From NCBI GenBank assembly GCA_036250225.1, contig JAPZLL010000008.1, positions 744,001 through 808,000 on the forward strand: a stretch of DNA of 64,000 nt, written 5' to 3'. The DNA is from Cercophora sp. LCS_1. Taxonomy: Eukaryota; Ascomycota; Sordariomycetes; Sordariales; Lasiosphaeriaceae. The notes under the pieces are model-generated. The model was not told the origin of the DNA. It made no database searches and saw only the letters and a list, made by a program, of their open reading frames with translations. The position numbers and the translations under genes are program-made. Of the stretch, positions 55,901 to 64,000 are shown one piece after another (the first letter of the stretch is position 1; each line of letters opens with the position of its first letter).

Positions 55901-56231
55901 AGTCGCGGGCGTTGTCCAACATCCAGATCCGAGAACCAGGCGATTCTGCCGCAATGATGCCTCGCGCCCCGTATGCAAGGTTCATCCGCAGCGGATTCAA
56001 CCCATCAAGGATAACGATGCTAGCAGAATGCAAACACGTGAGAATCCGAACAGGAGCGCGAAAACAAAGGAGACGCGTCACTTACTCCATCGGAAGCTGC
56101 TTTTTCTCCGCGTCGTTGTTGCTGCTATCCGCAATCGCTTCACCTCTGACTTGTTCTTGACTCTGCGGTTCCAGACTTTGCGGTTCCAGACTCGGTAACG
56201 GTGAACATCGACTAACTCTGCTGCATCCCAT
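52929..56231 (-). CDS. SERAC1-like alpha/beta-hydrolase fused to a HET domain, hydrolase serine missing
   Basis: Six exons keep phase throughout: 56231-56086, 56019-55809, 55743-55684, 55624-54862, 54803-54700 and 54641-52929; total 998 residues. The N-terminus is MGCSRVSRC. Residues 48-330 are the hydrolase used as an N-terminal effector in many fungal STAND/NLR proteins: IVILDGLNPL, RPIVFVGIAMGGALVKQ and KAAIFLGTPHREG. The nucleophile elbow GHSxGG reads GIAMGG, with Ala for Ser. A Cys-containing linker follows. The HET domain covers about 470-640: RYATLSHCWGSS, LGIPYLWIDSLCIIQYD, FRRAWVLQEQYLSPRTL. The middle splice sites (gtcgag donor of exon 5) are the weakest. A cell-death role is inferred. 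Confidence 0.7.
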
Positions 56232-56406
56232 AATAGGGCAGTAGGGCTGGGGGAGGGAAGCAGCTCACCGAGACGCCTAGTAGTTGAACGCTGTCGGGCA
56301 CCCCGCTTCGGTACCCAATAAAACGGCACGGTATGCCTCGTCAAGGCACCAAGCCGATTGGACAGCAGCATTTCACAACAAAAAAAACCAACCAACTGCC
56401 TGTTGT

Positions 56407-56500
56407 TGTCACTGTCGCCGTGAGAGTGCCTAGCACGCAGCCAGACAGCCCCCCCCCGAAGACCCGAAGGTCGCCCCAGGGTGACATTGCCATCCCCAGA
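56407..56500 (-). repeat. Border element copy 4
   Basis: TGTCACTGTCGCCGTGAGAG, then TGCCTAGCACGCAGCCAGAC, then the GACCCGAAGGTC stem-loop and GGTGACATTGCCATCCCCAG. It is oriented so that on the minus strand it follows the AAA-ATPase remnant. A short A-run (56382-56389) flanks it. It lies only about 180 bp upstream of the hydrolase-HET gene start. Confidence 0.7.
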
Positions 56501-56879
56501 GAGATAAGATCATGACAGGGCATCTGCGATACTCGGATTTCTTGTCTAATCGTTCTTTTCCCGACAACACTGATTGCCATATCGGGTCTGCCATGATTTG
56601 TAAGTTGCAAATAGCACTCTATAGCTGTCTCTCACCCATCAAGTGGTAAGATGTAAAAGAGTGAATATCTGCTAGTCAACCTAACCGTTCCCTAGAGATT
56701 TGTTTCTTTTTTTCTTTTCACTTGATCCCTATTGCCCTGACTTCCCATCCCCTCAACCACAAAGAAATGACTTCCAACCTTGTTTGACCCTCCAGCAGAA
56801 TTAGGAGAGAGACAGCGCGGCAGCCCTCCAAGTGTACTTCGCCCAACATACCCTACTAAGCATGCAAGAGCCCATCATC

Positions 56880-57730
56880 TCCATCCCATTACAGATAAGA
56901 ATTTCGATTCCCAACCGCACCTGCGCCAAGAAAATCCGACTGTACCTCCCGCTTTGCAGCAATGGATGCCTCCAGGTGCGACTCCTTAATCACTTCTTTC
57001 CAATACTTGGCCATTAACTGAGCGAGGAATACAACATTCCTAATCTATACAGACTATTAAGGCAGCTTAAGCACAGGAAGCGGGTCTCTTACCTCTCGGC
57101 CGTTTATCTCCTGCCTCACTAGGTTGGCGATTATACCACTCCCGAAAGCCGGACACCCATGTTTAATCCGGACTTGGTCTAAGAAAGACTTCCAAACAGC
57201 CGCGCGCGCCTATCGGTCCAGCACATCATACCTTAAGGCGAGATACACCCTGCTGAACACCGCTTCGTCAAATGCCTATAGTCGGTTTATAGTAAAAAAC
57301 AGGATACCATCGTAATACTCCAGCTCGCGCAAAAACACCGAGACCAGAGCATTAAGTTGAACGTTCTCCGAGCGCTGAGCCAAGAACATATCCGCTTCAT
57401 CGAGGAGCAAGAGTGGTTTCCAGCGGCTCGCAATCTTGAAGATGGTTTTCAAGATTGGCTCCACCTTAACCGGATCCACTCCAATCTGGCCAGCAGGGAC
57501 CTATCCGATCAGCGAAAATATAAACACATCATCGAGGGCACTTACTTTTCTGCCAACGTCTCTGCTGTCAGGGTCTTCCCGACATCCGGAGGCCCACTGT
57601 CACAGGTCAGCAACGACTCCAATCGACTAGAAGAGGTAACACACTAGAGCAGGAAGTTGATCCCGCGCCCTTTCCCCTGTGCGAGGTCCTTGAAGCACCC
57701 GTTCTGCATCTTGTTGATCGGTGATCCCTT
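56880..57730 (-). pseudogene. AAA-ATPase remnant with C-to-T type stops
   Basis: Recognisable blocks in order on the minus strand: GKGRGINFLL, Walker A as SGPPDVGKTLTAETLAEK (Asp replacing the usual Gly), an intron gtaagt..gatag, Walker B LLLLDEADMFLAQRS, NALVSVFLRELEYYDGILFF, then after a stop AFDEAVFSRVYLAL and AAVWKSFLDQVRIKHG. Two stops fall where Gln codons are expected (CAG to TAG). This is the mitochondrial Bcs1/Yta-like fungal AAA group with a VFLRELEYY signature. The N-terminus is absent. Confidence 0.65.
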
Positions 57731-57796
57731 ACCAACACACAGCAGCTGCCGGCGTCACAGGCCCCAAATGCTGCCCTTGGCCAGCTGAACCCCTTT

Positions 57797-59763
57797 TCAG
57801 CTGGCGTCACCAAGCCTTCCTTTCTGACGCTCGGCAGCCCAGGATAGCGGCGTTTGACCATTATTATCCTTTGCCTCGATATTTGCCCCCTTTTCGAGAA
57901 GCAGCTTCACCACCGCCTTGTGCCCCCGTACAGCAGCCCACAATAGCGGTGTTCCGCCATTATCACCATCCTTTACCTCGATATTTGCACCCTCCTTGAG
58001 AAGCAGCTTTACTACCCCCTCGCGCCCCTTTACAGCAGCCCAGGATAGCGGCGTTTGGCCATGATCATCCTTTGCCTCGATATTTGCATCCTCCTCGAGA
58101 AGTAGCTTCACCACCGCCTCGTGCCCATTTGCGGCGGCCCAGAATAGCGGTGTTTGGCCATCATTGTTATCCTTTGCCTCGATATCTGCACCCTTCTCAA
58201 GAAGCAGCTTCGCCACCACCTCGTGCCCGTTTGCGGCGGCCCAGGATAGCGGCGTCCGGCTAAAAGAGTCGTACAGGTCCACACGCCGCGAATGCTGAAG
58301 GAGATGTTGCACTGCTTCGTAAACCCCCAAAAATGCCGTTAAATGAAGGCTGCTCATCTGCTTCGGAACCCTCTGGGAATATCCCCGGTCGCCAGGCCAA
58401 CGCTTAATAGCTATAAGCACTTGGCTCGACGCCTCCACGTTCGACTGACGGGTTACAAAATCCTTAACCGCCTGGCATACGTCCGAAGATTTGCGGGCGT
58501 GGTGACCCCAGTTGCGAGCGGCGTAGTCATAGAACAGATGGGTCTTTACCCGCTCTTCGAGATCTTTGTCGGTCCGGCACATCCCGCTCCTGAAGGCGTT
58601 GAATGAGAGGTAGGTAACGCAGGCCGTTGTAATATCGGAATCGGCAGTTGAAAACCATTTGCCTTGCGTTCCTTCGAAATATTCCTGTGCGGTGTAGTGG
58701 ACCAATCGGATGATTCGGCTCTCTTTTTCGACAGTGACCAGACCAGCACATTTCGAGACCATATCCTCGATCTCTGTAAGGTCATCCTGGTCCAGCTCAC
58801 AGCTGCCGGTCCTTACGCCCAGGGCGTGCTGGAGCTCGAGCCCAGTGAGCGGCCTCTTTGCACACGTAATCCATGCCAGCACTCGCTTAGCCAGTGTTTT
58901 GTTGCCCTCTTTTTGTTCATTGATTCTCTCCATCGTTTGATCGTATGCGCTGGCCAGTAATTCATGGTTCTGATCCTCGGTTAACTCTGGGCTCTTTTTC
59001 TGGAGTTGCTGCAATGTATTTTTAATGGCTTTCGGCGTGAGCTTATTACGGAGAGAGCCGAAGTAGATGTATGCAAGAAGGAACCTATTGAAAGTTAGCG
59101 ACGGTATATCTTTTCATCGCCTACCATGGATACATACACCCCACCGACGGCGCCCGAGATCTCCAATATAATGTGCACTTGCAATTCTTCGTTCTTTTCC
59201 ACAAACGATGGCGTAATCTTTGCAATCTGCCCTTTGAGGTATTTCCGCACATTGTCATCACTCGCCCGAATCTCAATTGATATGCCTGGGTCGAACTTGG
59301 CGGTAATGTCGGGAATGAATCTTGATGTTGCGAAAATATTGGCCCCACATTTATCCTGGAATAGGAAGACTTGCGACAAAAATAGAGAATGCAAGTTCTG
59401 GGTAGACTCATCAAGCTCATTAAGTGCATCAACGATGATAAAGACCTTGGAATACGTTGAAGCCACAGACTGGAGAGTCACTGAGATTTCGTTAAATGAT
59501 GGACGTGTCCGCCTTTTCCTATGTTTGGAGTAGAGGGACTTGATGCTATCTGGCATAGACGACTGGTTCTGTGCTAGCTGCTTCAAGAGACTCGCAACTA
59601 AGTCTTCAGCCTTCTGTTCGTCTTTCCGCCAGAAGTTGCAATATAAGTATGCGATGCCAATTTTGCTGCTATCTCCGAACTCGGTAGTAAGCTTGTCTAT
59701 CACGATCGAGGTGAGAATCGTCTTTCCAGATCCGGGAATACCTGGGCAGAAGAGGGTCTGCAC
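57797..59763 (-). pseudogene. NACHT-ankyrin (NLR/STAND-type) gene, 5'-truncated with a frame break
   Basis: Starts without ATG at QTLFCPGIPGSGKTILTSIV, the NACHT P-loop. It continues through SKVFIIVDALNELDES (Walker B) and FATSRFIPDI, then a 40-nt intron (59,135-59,096 region, gtaggc, gctaac branch, aatag) whose two sides do not share a frame. The second part (FLLAYIYFGSLRNKLTPKAI) carries a winged-helix region, then five ankyrin repeats of the near-identical form TPLSWAAANGHEAVVKLLLE, and ends at 57797. Upstream effector and signal regions are missing. Such genes recognise non-self and induce cell death; the near-identity of repeats is typical of concerted evolution in this class. Confidence 0.8.
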
Positions 59764-60317
59764 ACGAACCAGGGAGGCCCCAGGTATTGATTCTCGCTAC
59801 TACAGAGTGTGCCCAGCAATTCAGCACCCGCTGGGGGAATTGCCCTACCAACCTTCCCAGCCATCTTATACGTGCAGGGGAATGGGCCGGAAGGTACGAA
59901 TATCACAGTAATACACCAGGTATGACGAGCCTCTTCCTTTTATACAGTAGCTAACTATTTGTTTCTAGGCCCCACCCCTCCCTCTCCCTCGATCTCCCCC
60001 CAGTCCTCCGCCCCTCGACGATAATACCCCGAGTCAAGAACGAAGCAGAAGAGGGGGATGGCGGTACAGAAGGGCGGGACGAGACGAGTGGGACATGAAG
60101 ACAAGGCGAGAAGCCTGGGGTTCGTGTCGCCCCTCGAAGAAGGCACCAAGGACTCTGCTAGATACTCGGGCCGCGGGTATCAAACCAAAACACCACGACA
60201 CCACTGCCTCGATTTGAACCAAGGAATCTGATATCATTAGATAACCAAAACAGTACTTGTACAGCAAATAAATATACACGACAAATCGCTTTCTATCCAA
60301 TTTTCACCCGTAACCCT
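59764..60317. other. Intergenic between NLR remnant and FOX2
   Basis: No gene recognised; a C-rich low-complexity stretch lies near 59,968-60,005. This is the right edge of the decayed island. Confidence 0.45.
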
Positions 60318-63247
60318 CTAAGCCAACTCAGCCGCAGCGCCGCCGATGGCCAACTTGCCCGTCTCCTTGACCTTGGTCTGGAAGATCACCTTGTTGCCCT
60401 CCTTCCACATCTCGGTCACGAGCGTCTGCCCGGGAAGAACGGTGCCGGCGAAGCGGACCTTGATGTTCTTGAACTGGCCGAAGCGCTCATATACAGCCTT
60501 GCCGGCAATGCCAAAGAAGCAGAGACCGTGGAGGATGGGCACCTTGAAGCCACCCATCTTGGCAAAGCTGGGGTCGACGTGGAGGGGGTTGTAGTCGCCG
60601 CTCAGACGGTAAATCGCAGCCTGCTCCTCGGTGGTCTTCTCCTCGACGACAACGTCGGGAGCGCGTGCTGGGGGCTTGTTGGCAGCAGTGCTGGCACCAC
60701 GGTCGGCGGGCTTCTTCTGGCCACCGAAGCCACCGCAACCACGGAGGAAGACGGTCATCTCATTGTAGAAGAGCTCCTCGCCGGTCTCGGCGTTGACGGT
60801 TGTGACGCCGTTCTTGACGACGGCGGCGTTGCCCTTATCAACGACCTCAAGGAGCTTGCCCTTGGAGATGAGGCGGCCGCTGGTGGGGATGGGGTACTTC
60901 TTGATCTCAAGGTACTGCTCGCCGTGGAGAAGCATCATTGGGGAGAAGTTGGGGACAATATCATCCATGTTGTAAGGGACCTCGGCATCAAAGGGAGGAA
61001 TGACGCCAAAGGTGGGGACCACCTGGAACTCGTCGTTGCCCTCGCTGGAGCGGGTTAGCGGAGCCTCATGTGAACCACGGCCGGCTTACAAGATATAGCG
61101 GAGATCGTTGCGCTTGGCGCCGATTCCGAGGTTGTAGAGCGCCACATCACGCTCGGTATACTTGAACTCGGTGCCCTTGGCCTCGGCCTTGAGGGCAGTC
61201 TGGATGGCATCAAGATACTGGTTGCCTCCGGAGGCACTCTACATAGACATAAATCGTTAACGTCACGATTGCTACACTAGATGCTATGATACATGGTCTA
61301 TGCAAAAGAGATCGTGGGCATTAGGATAAGGGGCTCATACCTTTCCTGCGCCACTCCGGTTCTCCATGTTCGCCATGATCTTCCCAATGCTGTCTTGGGT
61401 CTTCTCGGGGTGGTCCGCACGGCTGTCGAATGTGACAATGCCCTTCCAGTTCTGGACCACCGCCTCGGGAGTGAGGGGCACATCGACGGGGAAGCCGTGG
61501 CCACCCGACCTCTGCCACCTCGTGCGGCCAACCCAGCCGCTGCCAACCTCGTAGAGGCCGCCCGTGGGGTTAGGGACCTTGTCACTGCAAAGCGCAAGAA
61601 CAACGGGAGCAATGTACTCGGGCTTGAAAGCCTGGACAAGCTCCTCGGGGAGGATAGTCTTGGTCATGGCAGTACCAGCGTTGGGGGCAATGGTGTTGAC
61701 ATAAATGTTGTACTTGACACCCTCAAGAGCAAGGGCGCGAGAGAAGCCAAGGATGGCGCATTTCTATTTCCAGTTAGCTTGGTTCACCGCAAAGGAGGGT
61801 TATGCTTACCGCCGCGGCGTAGTTGGCTTGGCCAAAGTTGCCGTAGATGCCGCTGGTGGAGGTGGTGTTGAGAACGCGGCCGTACTTCTGCTTGAGGAAG
61901 TAGGGCCAAGCAGCCTTGGTAACCTTGTAGGTGCCGCGGGCATGCACGTTCATGACGGGGTCCCACAGGCTGTCATCCATGTTGGTGAAAGCCTTGTCAC
62001 GGAGAATGCCAGCGTTGTTCACAACAATATCGACGCGGCCAAAGGCATCAATGGCAGCCTTGACGACGGCATCACCATCCTCGGCGGAGAACTTGGCACC
62101 AACGGCCTTGCCGCCCGCCTTCTTGATCTCATTGACGACGTCATCGGGGTTGACAAGGTCGTTCACGACAACGGAGGCGCCGTACTTGGCAAATGCCAAG
62201 CAGTAGGCACGGCCGATACCAGCACCGCCACCAGTGACGAGGGCAACACGCCCGGTAAAGTCGATCTTCTCGCCCTGCTCGTTGGAGGGGAGCTTGACCG
62301 ACTCCTCGAGGAGGGTGAGGAAGTCGTTGGGGCCGCTGGGGTACTGGGGCTTGGAGAAATCGACAACCTGGTCCCATTTCTTGAGAACGGCGCTGGGGGT
62401 GTAGCTCTCGTCGGCCTTGAGGAGCTGGCCGCTGGAGCGCTCCCACCTGAGCTTGGCAATGTGACCACCGCCAACCTCAAAGATGGAGCCAGACTCGCTG
62501 GTGTTGTTCTTGTGCACGAGAACGGCAACCAGAGGCACAACCCACTCGGGCTTCATGAGAGCCAAGACATCTGGGGGCATAATGGTCTCGGTCATGCGGC
62601 TGGCGGCCACAGGGGCGATGACGTTGGAGATAATGTTGTATTTTGCGCCCTCCTTGGCGAGAGTCTCGGTGAAGCCGACCATGCCGAGCTTGGCGGCCGA
62701 GTAGTTGGCCTGGCCAAAATTGCCAAAGAGGCCGGCAGCCGACGCGGTGTTGATGACACGGCCATACTTTTGCTTCCGGAAATGGGGCCAGGCGGCGCGC
62801 GCGCACTTGTAGCTGCCCTTGACGTGGACCTTGAAGATCAAGTCCCAGTCCTCATCCTTCATGTTCTTGAAGCTAATGTCACGGAGGATACCGGCGTTGT
62901 TGATGAGGATGTCGATGCGCCCAAAGGCCTTGATCGCCGTCTCGATAATCTTGTCGCCATTCTCGACGCTGTCGTAGTTGGCAACGGCCTTGCCGCCGGC
63001 GGCCTTGATCTCGTTGACAACGACGTCGGCAGCCTGCGCGCAGAAAACTGTCAGCCACATTCGCGGGGAGCGGGATGCCAAAACTGACCTTGGTGGAGCC
63101 GCCCTCGCCCTTGAAGGAGCCGCCGAGGTCATTGACAACGACGCTCGCACCGCGGGATGCAAAGAAGGTGGCATAGGCCTTGCCGAGACCGCCGCCAGCG
63201 CCAGTGACGACAACGACCTGGCCGTCGTACCTCAATTGCTCTGCCAT
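60318..63247 (-). CDS. FOX2: Peroxisomal multifunctional beta-oxidation enzyme (MFE-2)
   Basis: Carries out enoyl-CoA hydration and (3R)-hydroxyacyl-CoA dehydrogenation in peroxisomal fatty-acid beta-oxidation. Exons 63247-63089, 63033-61810, 61763-61341, 61238-61090 and 61044-60318 keep phase and give 893 residues, the usual fungal length. Two tandem SDR domains: VVTGAGGGLGKAYA with NNAGILRD and YSAAK, then VTGGGAGIGRAY with NNAGILRD and YAAAK, the last Lys supplied across a splice. The hydratase-2 hot-dog domain follows (YRLSGDYNPLHVDPSFAKMG, the catalytic Asp-His pair; ILHGLCFFG). The C-terminus is GGAAAELA, not a consensus PTS1 tripeptide, so import may use a partner or another signal. 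Confidence 0.95.
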
Positions 63248-64000
63248 GTTGGATCTGGGATGTGGGATGGAGGGAATGGAAAGGGGAATGCAAACTCAAG
63301 TCTCCGACGCGGGAAAAAGGGCAAAACACATGTGTGGCGGCGGACGAGATCGTTAATAAAGGGCGGCAGCAACGAGTCGCCAAGTGTGCTACTGGTCAGC
63401 GACGAGGGATGCCGGCTGCTAAGCCGAGGCAACACGGCCTGGCGCCCACTGGCCCGCATTCCGTCCCATTGCTCCACCAGCTCTCATTTTGCCGAGAGCG
63501 GGGCACAGCTCGCCCCTTGTCCAACTCGACTGCCGTCACATGCAATTGAACGCGCCCCAGCTTTGGCATGCGAGCGAGATTTCCGGCGGATGTGTTTTCC
63601 CATGACGCACGTCTGGGGTCATGGTCAAGACTATTCTCTCATGCGCAGTCCAGCCTCTTCTCCCAGATGTCAAGCCTATCGTCTCCCAAGATCCTAGGCG
63701 CGTCGGCCACGCTTCCAGCTGCTCGGAATGCCATCAAGGAAAACATATCCAACACGCCGCGGTGTTTGGCCTCGTGGTCGACGGGGATATGACCGGGGCT
63801 CGGCGGCGGACCCAGCAGCAAGTCAGACATGTGAGGGTGTCTGGGGAACGCCCGTCACATGAGTCGGATCCGGAAGTCAGCGACGCTTGCAGCTTGGTGT
63901 TTCAATTGGATGCAACACAAAGAGCTTCATCGCAGAATTGACCATCGACGGACTCCTAGCAGCTTTTCTTGAACACTCCGAATCCCTCAGATGATGCAGA
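63248..64000. other. FOX2 promoter region and right end of window
   Basis: No gene recognised. Short frames on both strands overlap without domains. The 5' region of FOX2 lies here. Confidence 0.4.
63424..63429. promoter_or_regulatory. CCGAGG/CCTCGG core, possible fatty-acid-response (FarA/FarB) site
   Basis: The six-base CCTCGG core bound by the fungal fatty-acid regulators FarA/FarB/CTF1 lies 177 bp upstream of the FOX2 start codon. Position and target gene fit, but a six-base match alone is weak. Confidence 0.35.

Noticed and set aside
1..64000. CRISPR array or prokaryotic operon structure
   Set aside because: Spliceosomal introns and fungal gene families throughout; no regularly spaced repeats.

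Overview
The window is nuclear DNA of a filamentous ascomycete, most likely a sordariomycete (Sordariales-like). The reasons are short 46-70 nt GT..AG introns with CTAAC-type branch sites, GC-rich coding sequence, and typical fungal families (HET, NACHT-ankyrin, LysM, GMC, ferric reductase, Fox2). There is no prokaryotic signature. Most exon boundaries given here were read by eye and checked for phase.

The two ends look like conserved core genome. On the left (1-19 kb) lie a partial gene, two paralogous low-complexity proteins sharing one C-terminal tail and flanking a small membrane-anchored protein, galactokinase, a RING-CH membrane protein, the Sgt2 co-chaperone and an SDR. Two secreted-protein genes between Sgt2 and the SDR are already broken: an SGNH hydrolase without its catalytic half and a six-module LysM protein. 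On the right (60.3-63.3 kb) is an intact peroxisomal multifunctional beta-oxidation enzyme.

Between 19 and 60 kb is an accessory island rich in decaying genes. It holds an ankyrin protein with many frameshifts, an intact ferric reductase, a HET gene with one stop codon, a GMC oxidoreductase that has lost its 5' end, an apparently intact 998-residue hydrolase-HET fusion, an AAA-ATPase remnant and a truncated NACHT-ankyrin gene.

The main discovery candidate lies in this island: a family of two-gene units (27.7-33.3, 33.8-38.5 and 45.7-49.6 kb). In each, two genes diverge from a central promoter. One gene points to a conserved ~60-95 bp border that folds into a UUCG-type hairpin (four copies in the window). 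In the two complete units the other gene points to a second conserved hairpin. The cargo is drawn from four protein types: a double zinc-knuckle protein, an uncharacterised intron-containing protein (called gene B), a repeat-rich coiled-coil protein and a degenerate DExH-helicase-like protein. Members are combined differently from unit to unit, and the copies carry C-to-T type stop codons suggestive of RIP. I do not recognise this element; no transposase, reverse transcriptase or tyrosine recombinase is visible.
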